Assembly (NCBI GenBank): GCA_963782595.1
Contig: CAWAKJ010000002.1
Span: 1,116,001 to 1,180,000, forward strand
Source: JAMQPK01 sp963782595
GTDB taxonomy: Bacteria > Acidobacteriota > Vicinamibacteria > Vicinamibacterales > JAMQPK01
Reading direction: 5' to 3'
Length of the DNA: 64,000 nucleotides
A program made the translations under genes and the position numbers. How positions within the stretch are numbered: the first letter of the stretch is position 1; each line of letters starts with the position of its first letter. Of this stretch, positions 50,686-58,602 are shown piece by piece. The notes beneath the pieces are model-generated. The model did no database searches, had not been told where the DNA came from, and saw only the letters and a program-made list of their open reading frames with translations.

Positions 50686-53273
50686 TGCGATTCGTCTTTC
50701 TTACGGCGCTGCGCGAAACGCGATCGGCCTGGAAGCGCCTGGTCTTCTTCTTCGTCTGCATTGCCATCGGCGTTGGGGCCATCGTGGCCTTGAGGTCGGT
50801 TATCCAGAGCGTGCGCCATGTGCTGACGACTGAAGCGCGCACGCTGATTGCCGCAGACATCCTTCTCACAACCGACCGGCCCTGGCAGACCGGCACGGCG
50901 GAGCGGATCGCCGAGCGCGTCGCCGGGATAGCAGGTTCGGGGCGCATCGATTCCATCGAGATGGCGACGATGGCCAGACCCGCCGACGAGAGTGCGGGCG
51001 TCAGCAAGGTGGTCGAGCTTCGGGCGGTGCAGCCCGGATTCCCGTTTTACGGGCAATTCACCCTGCAGGATGGACGTCCGTATTCGCATGCGCTGCTGCG
51101 TAACAGGGGAGCGCTGGTGCGTCCCGAACTGCTGGCGCAGCTCGGCCTGCAGGTTGGCGACGAGATTGCTATTGGCCGTTCCCGGTTTACCGTGCGCGGC
51201 ATCATCTCGCTCGAACCCGGGCGATCGCTCAGCGGTTTCAGCCTCGGCCCGCGCGTGATGATCGACTACGACGACTTGCCGGGCACAGGGCTTCTGGCCT
51301 TCGGCAGCCGCGTCGTCCGCCAGATGCTGCTGCGGGTTCCGGAGGAACGCATCGACGCGTTGACGCGCGATCTCCAGGCCGAGTTTCGGCCGCAGTTCGT
51401 GCGCGTCCGCTCCTATCGGGATCGGCAGGAGCAGATCGGGGAAGACTTCCTGCGCGCCGAGAACTACCTGAGCCTCGTCGGGCTCGTCATCGTGGTGCTG
51501 GGCGGCATTGCGGTGTCGAGCGTGACGCGGGTATTCGTGCGGCAGAAGATCAAGAGCATCGCGGTGATGAAGTGCGTCGGGGGTACCAGCCGCCAGATCC
51601 TGTCGGTGTACCTGCTCCAGGCGCTCGGGCTCGGGCTGGTCGGAAGTCTGGCGGGGGTCGCATTCGCGGCCATCGCGATCGCTGCGATTCCCGACGATTT
51701 GAACCAGATCGGCACGCTCACCGTGCCGTACGGCTTGTCATGGTCGGCAGTGCTGCAGGGACTCGGTGTCGGCGTGCTGGTCTCGTTACTGTTCTCGATG
51801 GTGCCGCTGCTCGAAGTGCGGCAGGTAAAGCCCTCGCTGTTGCTCCGGCAGGAGACACCGGCACGCCGCCTCGACTGGTTCCAGATTGGTGCGACGGTGG
51901 TCGTTGCGGCCGCGCTCGTGGGGCTCGCATCGTGGCAGGCTGCCTCGCTGCGTGTGGGCTTGAGCGTCTGTCTCGGATTTGTCGGGCTGACCGTCGTGCT
52001 GCACGGGGTCGGATGGCTGTTGACGCGCATGACGCGGCCGCTGGCCCGATCACGATGGTTCCCGATGCGTCAGGCGGTGCTGCACCTCAGCCGCCCCGGT
52101 AATCAGACCAGGGTGATTCTGCTCACCGTGGGCCTTGGCACGTTCTTCATCATGGGCGTGCGCGGGCTGCAGACGAACCTGTTGAGTCAGTTCGCCCTCC
52201 AGATCGGCGAGAACACGCCTGATCTGTTTCTCATCGACATCCAACAGGATCAAGTGGCCGGCATGAAAGCCTTTCTGACGGAGCGGCTGCCGGCCGGCTC
52301 GGAATCCACACTGATTCCCGTGCTGCGTGCGAGGGTCACCGGGCGGGGTGTCCGCCTCGAAGATGTCGAAGACCTGCAGGGCCGCGGGATGCTGTCGCGC
52401 GAATACACCATTACGTATCGCGGCGGGCTCGAGGCGAACGAGACGCTCGTCGAGGGGCGGTTCCCGAAACCCTCAATGGGGTCTGACCCCCTTGCTAGTA
52501 CGGGGGTCAGACCCCAAGAACCTGCGGGGGTCAGACCCCAAGATGAGCTTCCCGAAGTCTCCGTCGAGGAAGGCATCGTCGAGCGCTTCGGCATCGGCGT
52601 CGGCGACGTGATGCGATTCGATATTCTCGGACGGCCCATCCACGCGAGAGTGAGCGGAGTCCGGCGCGTCGAGTGGCGCGACGGACGCAGCGGCGGTTTC
52701 ATGTTCGTGTTTGGAGCGGGAACATTCCAGAACGCGCCGCACTGGTATATCGCGCCGGTGCGCGCCAACGTCGCGGACCCGGCGCAGCGTGCGCGCCTCA
52801 CGCACGATCTGGTCGTGCGGTTTCCGAATGTGTCGGTCATCGATCTTCGCGAGGTGCTCGAGACCATCCGCAAGGTCTTTGGTGTCGTGACAGTCGCGAT
52901 CGACATCGTCGGCAGTCTTGTCATCCTGACGGGCGGGCTGATTCTCATCGGCGCGGTTGCGGTGACCAAGTTCCAGCGCGTCTACGAAGCCGCGATCTTC
53001 AAGACCCTGGGCGCCAGTTCGCGGGCGATCGCCGCCATGCTGCTGGTCGAATACGGACTGCTGGGCACTCTTGCCGGGGCGGTGGGATCCTTCGGCGCGC
53101 TCGCGCTGGGATGGGGCGTCAGCCGCTTCGCGCTCGACATTCCCTGGCGACCAGTGCTCTACGAGAATCTCGTCGGCACGGTTGTCACGTCGTTGCTCAT
53201 CATGACAATCGGCGTTGCTGCGAGCGCCGACGTTCTCAAGCGCAAGCCGCTTGCGGCCCTGCGGGCCGAGTAG
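50685..53273 (+). CDS. FtsX-type ABC permease (YbbP-like) with in-frame palindromic insert
   Basis: 862 aa starting GTG 50685. Membrane helix at ~17-40, periplasmic domain, three helices (~260-395), a further helix pair (~410-450), a second periplasmic domain and three C-terminal helices ending in PLAALRAE. This is the YbbP double-FtsX layout. At residues ~599-618 a stretch SMGSDPLASTGVRPQEPAGV is encoded by palindromic repeats (52478-52539) and stays in frame. It should sit in a loop of the second periplasmic domain, so the protein could survive the insertion. Confidence 0.85.
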   Translation: MRFVFLTALRETRSAWKRLVFFFVCIAIGVGAIVALRSVIQSVRHVLTTEARTLIAADILLTTDRPWQTGTAERIAERVAGIAGSGRIDSIEMATMARPADESAGVSKVVELRAVQPGFPFYGQFTLQDGRPYSHALLRNRGALVRPELLAQLGLQVGDEIAIGRSRFTVRGIISLEPGRSLSGFSLGPRVMIDYDDLPGTGLLAFGSRVVRQMLLRVPEERIDALTRDLQAEFRPQFVRVRSYRDRQEQIGEDFLRAENYLSLVGLVIVVLGGIAVSSVTRVFVRQKIKSIAVMKCVGGTSRQILSVYLLQALGLGLVGSLAGVAFAAIAIAAIPDDLNQIGTLTVPYGLSWSAVLQGLGVGVLVSLLFSMVPLLEVRQVKPSLLLRQETPARRLDWFQIGATVVVAAALVGLASWQAASLRVGLSVCLGFVGLTVVLHGVGWLLTRMTRPLARSRWFPMRQAVLHLSRPGNQTRVILLTVGLGTFFIMGVRGLQTNLLSQFALQIGENTPDLFLIDIQQDQVAGMKAFLTERLPAGSESTLIPVLRARVTGRGVRLEDVEDLQGRGMLSREYTITYRGGLEANETLVEGRFPKPSMGSDPLASTGVRPQEPAGVRPQDELPEVSVEEGIVERFGIGVGDVMRFDILGRPIHARVSGVRRVEWRDGRSGGFMFVFGAGTFQNAPHWYIAPVRANVADPAQRARLTHDLVVRFPNVSVIDLREVLETIRKVFGVVTVAIDIVGSLVILTGGLILIGAVAVTKFQRVYEAAIFKTLGASSRAIAAMLLVEYGLLGTLAGAVGSFGALALGWGVSRFALDIPWRPVLYENLVGTVVTSLLIMTIGVAASADVLKRKPLAALRAE
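52478..52539. repeat. GGGGTCTGACCCC-type repeat inside the permease gene
   Basis: Three near-palindromes, GGGGTCTGACCCC, then GGGGTCAGACCCC twice, are spaced exactly 24 bases apart. A multiple of three leaves the reading frame open. Flanking words (AAGAACCTGC, CTTGCTAGTA) differ between units. Confidence 0.8.
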
Positions 53274-53292
53274 TTAAAATAGCAGATTGGCT

Positions 53293-53628
53293 ATGGATGT
53301 AACCGCCTTCAAAGAGATGCTGCTGCGGAAGCGGGGAGACATTCTCACCGGAGGGGGCCGCGATCCGCTCACGGTGACGCTCGACACGAATACGCGTCAG
53401 GGCGACCTGGCGGACCAGGCCACCGGCAACAACGAAGTCCACATTCAGTTGAAGCTCAAGCAGACCGACGCCAAGATTCTGCAGGCGATCGAAGAAGCGC
53501 TCGAGCGCATTCAGAAAGGCACCTACGGTGTGTGCCGCGACTGTGGCGAGCCGATTGCCGAGGCACGGCTCAACGCCATTCCCTGGACGCGCGTCTGCAT
53601 CACCTGCAAGGCGAAACAGAATTCGTGA
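53293..53628 (+). CDS. DksA/TraR-type zinc-finger protein
   Basis: 111 aa from the ATG at 53293 (a TTG at 53287 is possible). A coiled-coil N-terminal half (LKLKQTDAKILQAIEEALER) leads to a C4 zinc finger (CRDCGEPI...CITC, spacing CxxC-x17-CxxC). The coiled-coil tip lacks an obvious DxxDxA motif, so it may not behave like E. coli DksA on ppGpp. A TAAAAT box (53275-53280) lies upstream. The stop is overlapped by the next gene (GTGA). Confidence 0.85.
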   Translation: MDVTAFKEMLLRKRGDILTGGGRDPLTVTLDTNTRQGDLADQATGNNEVHIQLKLKQTDAKILQAIEEALERIQKGTYGVCRDCGEPIAEARLNAIPWTRVCITCKAKQNS

Positions 53629-54113
53629 CCCCCGCCGAGCTGCTGACGTTTCTGCAGGACTTCTCTCGAGAAACGCTCGACCTGTTCATCGCACGGCAGG
53701 CCATCGCACGCTCGATCGCGGGCTACGATGCGAACAACGGGTACCAGCAGGTGATCGGCCGGCAGGAGGTGCATCTGCAATGGCTCTCGGACGCCATCAG
53801 CGCGCTCGGCGGCACGCCGATTGATTCGACCGGCCGCACGCAGGAACCGGGGGAGAGCGGCCTTGAAGCTGATTGGATGCGCATCGAGCCCGACGTGTTC
53901 AACCAGATCGCGTTTATCGAGCGCTGGACGCCGCGGGTTGCAGGCGTGACCAACGCGCGCAATCGCAAGATGCTGGAATTGATACTCGGAGAGATGAAAG
54001 AGCACCTGCGCGTCCTCCAGCAGGCAGCGGAAGGCCGCGCGGACCTCCTGGGCCGTCACTCCGACGGAAAGGTCCTCCGCGGCAGGGTGATGGCCGACCG
54101 GCCCAGGAATTAG
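53625..54113 (+). CDS. Ferritin-like-domain protein
   Basis: 162 aa starting GTG 53625 inside the preceding stop (GTGA). The four-helix pattern is ETLDLFIARQAIARSIAGYD, then GRQEVHLQWLSDAISALGG, then PDVFNQIAFIERWTPRVAG, then RKMLELILGEMKEHLRVLQQ, with E/H pairs (RQEVH, KEHLR) that could bind metal. No further assignment. It is in operon with the DksA-like gene. The tail ends in an Arg-rich stretch before a hairpin. Confidence 0.6.
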   Translation: MTPAELLTFLQDFSRETLDLFIARQAIARSIAGYDANNGYQQVIGRQEVHLQWLSDAISALGGTPIDSTGRTQEPGESGLEADWMRIEPDVFNQIAFIERWTPRVAGVTNARNRKMLELILGEMKEHLRVLQQAAEGRADLLGRHSDGKVLRGRVMADRPRN

Positions 54114-54166
54114 AAAGGCTCCGGGAGCCTTTTTCGAACGCCACCATGAAAAAGGCTCCCGGAGCC
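54114..54166. repeat. Inverted repeat spanning the folK start
   Basis: GGCTCCGGGAGCCTTTTT (54117-54134) is a terminator-like hairpin. Its exact complement, AAAAAGGCTCCCGGAGCC, lies at 54149-54166, so the two pair around the folK ATG (54146). It could end the upstream operon and also mask the start codon of folK. Confidence 0.65.
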
Positions 54167-54622
54167 ATTTCCCGCGTCGCCATCGCACTCGGCAGCAATC
54201 TCGGCGATCGGTGTGCCCACCTGGAATATGCAGTCGACGCGCTGCGATTCGACCTGAACGATCTCAGAGTCTCATCTTTCCTGGAAACAGTACCGGTAGG
54301 CGTCGGTGATGAGCACGGTCCGTATCTGAATGCCGCCGCCGTTGGTGGCACGCGGCTGTCTGCTCGCGATCTGATCGATCGTCTGCTCGAGATTGAAGAA
54401 GAGCGGGGACGGGTGCGACCTTATCCGATGGCGCCTCGGACGCTCGATCTTGATCTAATTCTCTACGGCGACGCGATCATCAACGAGAGCGGCCTCTCGG
54501 TACCGCATCCGCAGTTCCGCAATCGCCTGTTCGTCCTCGGTCCGCTTGCCGAAATCGCGCCCGAGATGGTCGATCCGGTTACCGGCAGGACGATTGCAGA
54601 TCTGCTGATAATTTCTTCGTGA
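54146..54622 (+). CDS. folK: 2-amino-4-hydroxy-6-hydroxymethyldihydropteridine diphosphokinase
   Basis: 158 aa. HPPK signatures: VAIALGSNLGDRCAHLEYAV, SSFLETVPVG, then LLEIEEERGRVRPY and APRTLDLDLILYGD (the catalytic Asp pair), then SVPHPQFRNRLFVLGPLAEI. It pyrophosphorylates hydroxymethyl-dihydropterin in folate synthesis. The first eight codons (MKKAPGA...) come from an inverted repeat and are unlike the family. True translation may begin later, but no better start is seen. No folP or folB nearby. Confidence 0.9.
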   Translation: MKKAPGAISRVAIALGSNLGDRCAHLEYAVDALRFDLNDLRVSSFLETVPVGVGDEHGPYLNAAAVGGTRLSARDLIDRLLEIEEERGRVRPYPMAPRTLDLDLILYGDAIINESGLSVPHPQFRNRLFVLGPLAEIAPEMVDPVTGRTIADLLIISS

Positions 54623-54659
54623 TCTTGTTTGCGAAGAAAACCTTAGTGACCTTCGTGGT

Positions 54660-55880
54660 TCACTCGTACCGAAGCGCAGCGATCGGATCCAGTGCCGCCG
54701 CTTTGCGTGCCGGATAGAAACCGAAGAAGATTCCGATCATGGCCGAGAAGCCGAAGGCCAGTGCGATGGCATCCATCGAGACCTGAGTCGGGTAATCCCA
54801 GATTCGCGTAGCCGCTTCGGCGAACGCGAAGCCCAGAGCGATGCCTGTGCCTCCGCCAATCATGCTCACGACGACAGCCTCGACGAGGAATTGCATGAGC
54901 ACGTCGCGTCCTTTGGCCCCGATGGCCATGCGGATACCGATTTCGCGAGTCCGTTCGGTGACCGACACGAGCATGATGTTCATGATCCCGATGCCGCCCA
55001 CCAGGAGGGAGACTGCGGCGATCCCGGCCAGCAGATTCGTGAACGTCTCGATGAAGGCCGTTCGAATGTCCGCAATTTCCTCCTGCGTACGCACGGTGAA
55101 GTCGTCCGGGTCGCCGGAGATGAGCTTGTGTTGCGATCGCATGAGCACAGCCACTGCATCGGCCACATCCGACACGGCATCCGCGCTCGACGCGGAAATC
55201 GTGATGTTCTGGATGTTCTGCTGTCCCTGAAGCCGCTTCTGCACGGTCGTGTAGGGCGCAAAAATCGTGTCGTCCTGGTCGTTGCCCATCGCCGCCTGGC
55301 CCTTCGTGCCCATGACGCCAATCACCTTGAAGGGCTGGTTGCGGATGCGAATCATCTGTCCGGTCGGATCCACGTCGGGCCCGAACAACTGATCGCTCAC
55401 CGTCTTGCCGAGGACGGCCACCTTCGACGCGCCGCTGACGTCCTGAGTACCGAAGAAGGCCCCGTACCTGACGGGCCATTCGCGGATGAGCGGAAAGTCC
55501 ACGTCGGTGCCTTCCAGCCGCGTCGACCAGTTCTGGTTCCCAGCGATGACCTGCGCGCGCGTATTCACGCCCGGCGCGATGTATTGAATGCTGGGTATTT
55601 CCTTCTTGATGGCCTCTACGTCTTCTATCTTGAGGCTCGACGACGCGCCCACACCGCCCCGCACGCCGCCCATCGTGAAGTTGCCGGCCATCACCGTCAC
55701 CAGGTTCGTGCCGCCGGAGCGGATTTGCTCTTCGATGCGAACCTGCGCGCCGTTACCGAGCGCGACCAGGGTGATCACGGCCGAGACGCCGATGATCATG
55801 CCGAGCATGGTCAGCGCGGTGCGCAGCTTGTTGCGAGCCAGCGCCTTGAGCGCGATACGGGAGGTCATGACAGGAGACAT
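54660..55880 (-). CDS. MacB-type ABC permease
   Basis: 406 aa. N-terminal membrane helix with the RIALKALARNKLRTALTMLG entry, periplasmic domain (~50-270), then three membrane helices (LLAGIAAVSLLVGGIGIMNI; VEAVVVSMIGGGTGIALG; AIALAFGFSAMIGIFFGFYP) and the tail ARKAAALDPIAALRYE. This is a half-length MacB/FtsX permease. With the ATPase at 55937 and adaptor at 56677 it forms a MacAB-like exporter, probably for macrolide-like compounds, peptides or lipopeptides. Confidence 0.9.
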   Translation of the reverse strand: MSPVMTSRIALKALARNKLRTALTMLGMIIGVSAVITLVALGNGAQVRIEEQIRSGGTNLVTVMAGNFTMGGVRGGVGASSSLKIEDVEAIKKEIPSIQYIAPGVNTRAQVIAGNQNWSTRLEGTDVDFPLIREWPVRYGAFFGTQDVSGASKVAVLGKTVSDQLFGPDVDPTGQMIRIRNQPFKVIGVMGTKGQAAMGNDQDDTIFAPYTTVQKRLQGQQNIQNITISASSADAVSDVADAVAVLMRSQHKLISGDPDDFTVRTQEEIADIRTAFIETFTNLLAGIAAVSLLVGGIGIMNIMLVSVTERTREIGIRMAIGAKGRDVLMQFLVEAVVVSMIGGGTGIALGFAFAEAATRIWDYPTQVSMDAIALAFGFSAMIGIFFGFYPARKAAALDPIAALRYE

Positions 55881-55897
55881 GGGTGATCCTCGAAACT

Positions 55898-55926
55898 ACA
55901 TTCTAAAAACTAGAGTCTAAATTCCG
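55898..55926. repeat. Short heptad array (ATTCTAA units)
   Basis: ATTCTAA, AAACTAG, AGTCTAA and ATTCCGG follow one another at period 7 between the MacB-type permease and ATPase genes. Confidence 0.5.
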
Positions 55927-55936
55927 GATTCACGTT

Positions 55937-56677
55937 TCATGCAATGGCCGGCATCGAGGCCAGCTCGGTATCGGCGTTGCGTCTGTTCGTTACCGGTTGA
56001 TTTCCGACGATGCGGCCGTCGCGGAACGCGACGATGCGTGTCGCGTACTCGGCGATGTCGTGCTCGTGCGTGATCAGCAGAACGGTGATGCCCTGTTCCG
56101 CGTTCAGTCGCTGAAAAATTCCCATCACTTCGACGCTCGTACGTGAGTCGAGGTTGCCCGTCGGCTCGTCGGCCAGCAGCAGAGACGGCTGATTGATCAG
56201 CGCGCGCGCAATCGCCACACGCTGCTGCTGCCCGCCCGACAACTGGTTCGGATGATGATGCGCCCGTTCGGTGAGCCCGACCGACTTGAGGGCGGCCATC
56301 GCCCGCGCGTGCCGCTCGGCCGCCTTCATCGTCTGGTTCATGTAGAGCAGGGGCAGCTCGACGTTGTCGAGCGCCGACGTGCGCGCCAACAGATTGAATC
56401 CCTGAAAGACGAAGCCGATCTTGAGGTTGCGCACCTCAGCGAGTTCATTCCGGCTGAGCTTGGCGACGTCGCGCCCATCGAGAACATACTGACCGCTCGT
56501 CGGGTGATCGAGGCAGCCGAGAATGTGCATGAGCGTTGACTTGCCCGACCCTGACGGTCCTGTCGCGGCCACGAACTCGCCCGCTTCGATGTCGAGAGAC
56601 ACGCCTCGCAGGGCGTGCACCTTCACCTCGCCGACGTCATAGATCCGGGTGAGATCGCGGACGGAGATGACCGGCAT
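55937..56677 (-). CDS. MacB-type ABC ATPase subunit
   Basis: 246 aa from the ATG at 56677. Walker A GPSGSGKST, signature LSGGQQQRVAIARAL, Walker B LLLADEPTGNLD and H-loop LLITHEHD. Preceding residues up to 56944 are unrelated sequence, so that start is rejected. The ATG overlaps the stop of the adaptor gene (TAATG). It drives the permease at 54660. Confidence 0.9.
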   Translation of the reverse strand: MPVISVRDLTRIYDVGEVKVHALRGVSLDIEAGEFVAATGPSGSGKSTLMHILGCLDHPTSGQYVLDGRDVAKLSRNELAEVRNLKIGFVFQGFNLLARTSALDNVELPLLYMNQTMKAAERHARAMAALKSVGLTERAHHHPNQLSGGQQQRVAIARALINQPSLLLADEPTGNLDSRTSVEVMGIFQRLNAEQGITVLLITHEHDIAEYATRIVAFRDGRIVGNQPVTNRRNADTELASMPAIA

Positions 56678-58530
56678 TACTGGCCTCGTCCACCGCCTCG
56701 ATTGCCACCACCTCCGCCGAATCCACCGCCGCCGCGATCGAAGCCGCGTCCGCCCATGCCTGGGAAGGCATTGCCGCCCTGCGGCGTCGCGGCTTGACGC
56801 ACAGCGCCGGTGATGACATTGGTGACGAGCTCCGTTCCGTCGTTGATGGTTCCTTCCATCGCCTGGAGGAGCTCTGTCTGCTGACCATCGGTAATGCCCA
56901 GCCTGAGGCGCACGCGCTGCAGTTTGTTGTCGACGGCCAGCCATGCCACCCCAACGCTCTCTGTCGGAGCGAGTGGCCCAAACAGCGCATCGAATGTTGT
57001 GGCGCCCCCTTGCGCTGGCGTTGGCGCTGGTGCTCGTGCTGGTGCAGTTGAGGCGCGTGCGGCCGTTCGGGGGCCTTGCCCTCTCCCGCCGCGCTCAGGC
57101 GCAGCGGCCGATTGTCCGTCGGCGGGCGGCGTGAAGCCGCGGGCGCGCATGCGTTCCATGAACTCCTCGCGTTCTTCGGGCGTCATGTTCGCCATCCGTT
57201 CCTGGAAATTGCCGCGACCGCTCCGACGACCGCCTCCATCGCCTCGACCTGTGCCACGTCCTGGTTCGGCGGCGCCCGACGCACCTTCTGCGGTCGGTGC
57301 GCGACCTCCTTCTTCCTGCGCTGCGGCGCGCTCTTGCCGGGCCGGGCGCTCGCCGACAGAACGCTCGGCGGCCGGCCGTGGCTCGCGCGATGCGCGCTCG
57401 CTGGCTGCAGTCTGCGACGTGGCTACGCCCTGGGGAGGGATGACTTGCCGGACCTGCTGAGGCTGCGCGGCGGGTTGATCGTTGCGGGTCTCGGGTCCTG
57501 CACCGGTTCCACGGCCGCCTCGGCCGCCGCCACCCATGGGCGGGGGAGTCTGGCCGAGCGCGGTAAAGATCTCATTGGTCGGACGGAACCGGAGCGCCGT
57601 GTTCGGCACGCGCAGCACATCATCGCGCCGTGCGATCTCGATGTTGACGTTGGCTGTCATCCCGGGCTTCAACTTGAGCTGGGGATTCGGGACATCGATG
57701 ACGGTCTGATACGTCACGACGTTCTGCACCGTCGTGGGCTGCAGTCGCACCTGCGTGACGCCACCAAGAAATTCCTCTGTGGCGAACGCGTCCACGCGAA
57801 ACCGCACCATCTGACCAGGGCGGATGCGGCCGACGTCGGACTCATCAAGGCTCGCCAGCACCTGCATTTTCGTCAGGTCTGCCGCAAGCACGAAGAGCGT
57901 GGGCGCCGACATGCTGGCGGCGACGGTCTGCCCGACGTCGACGTTTCTGGAAATGACGAGCCCGTCGATGGGCGACTCGATGACCGTATGCTGCAGGTTG
58001 ACCTGATTCTGCCGCAACGACGCCTGCGACTGCGTTACTGCCGCCTGCTGCGATCGAAGCTGTGCCTCGGCCGAACGGACGGCCACGTCGGCCGCTTCGA
58101 GCTCGGTCTGGGCGATCAGCTTTTTCTCCGACAAATCGCGCGCGCGTTTCAACTTCGTGTGGGCGTCATCGAGCGAGACACGAAGGCGCTCGAGGTCTGC
58201 TTCGGCGCGAATCAGGTTCGCCCTTGCCTGTTCAATCTGCGTCTCGAACAAGGAAGGGTCGAGCCGCGCCAGCACCTGGCCTTTGCGAACCAGCGAGTTG
58301 AAGTCGGCATTGAGCTCCAGGATGGTGCCGGATACCTGCGTGCCGACCTGCACGGTGGTAACCGCCTGAAGCGTGCCGGTGGCACCGACTGTTTCGGCGA
58401 TAGTGCCCCGCGTGACGCGCGCGGTGTTAATCGTCGGCGCCTGGGGCTTCTGAGTGTGTTTGTAGTAGGCGTAGCCGCCGCCTGCGAGTACCGCGACAGC
58501 CACGACGATGAGCAATAATTTTCGCATCAA
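56677..58530 (-). CDS. MacA-like periplasmic adaptor with long disordered insert
   Basis: 617 aa. N-terminal membrane anchor (LLLIVVAVAVLAGGGYAYY), then barrel-sandwich and hairpin domains (ETVGATGTLQAVTTVQVGTQ, then coiled coil ~100-190, then SPIDGLVISRNVDVGQTVAA). A Pro/Gly/Arg/Ala-rich disordered region fills ~335-530, and the C-terminal membrane-proximal part resumes (GVAWLAVDNKLQRVRLRLG), ending in a Gly/Arg-rich tail. The insert is far longer than in ordinary MacA. It links ATPase and TolC. Confidence 0.85.
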   Translation of the reverse strand: MMRKLLLIVVAVAVLAGGGYAYYKHTQKPQAPTINTARVTRGTIAETVGATGTLQAVTTVQVGTQVSGTILELNADFNSLVRKGQVLARLDPSLFETQIEQARANLIRAEADLERLRVSLDDAHTKLKRARDLSEKKLIAQTELEAADVAVRSAEAQLRSQQAAVTQSQASLRQNQVNLQHTVIESPIDGLVISRNVDVGQTVAASMSAPTLFVLAADLTKMQVLASLDESDVGRIRPGQMVRFRVDAFATEEFLGGVTQVRLQPTTVQNVVTYQTVIDVPNPQLKLKPGMTANVNIEIARRDDVLRVPNTALRFRPTNEIFTALGQTPPPMGGGGRGGRGTGAGPETRNDQPAAQPQQVRQVIPPQGVATSQTAASERASREPRPAAERSVGERPARQERAAAQEEGGRAPTAEGASGAAEPGRGTGRGDGGGRRSGRGNFQERMANMTPEEREEFMERMRARGFTPPADGQSAAAPERGGRGQGPRTAARASTAPARAPAPTPAQGGATTFDALFGPLAPTESVGVAWLAVDNKLQRVRLRLGITDGQQTELLQAMEGTINDGTELVTNVITGAVRQAATPQGGNAFPGMGGRGFDRGGGGFGGGGGNRGGGRGQ

Positions 58531-58602
58531 CTACTTGGACGCTGGGCGCGCCGTGGCCGTTCGGGCGCGCCCTGTGAAAGTTCTGTGACAGACGGGGAGA
58601 GG

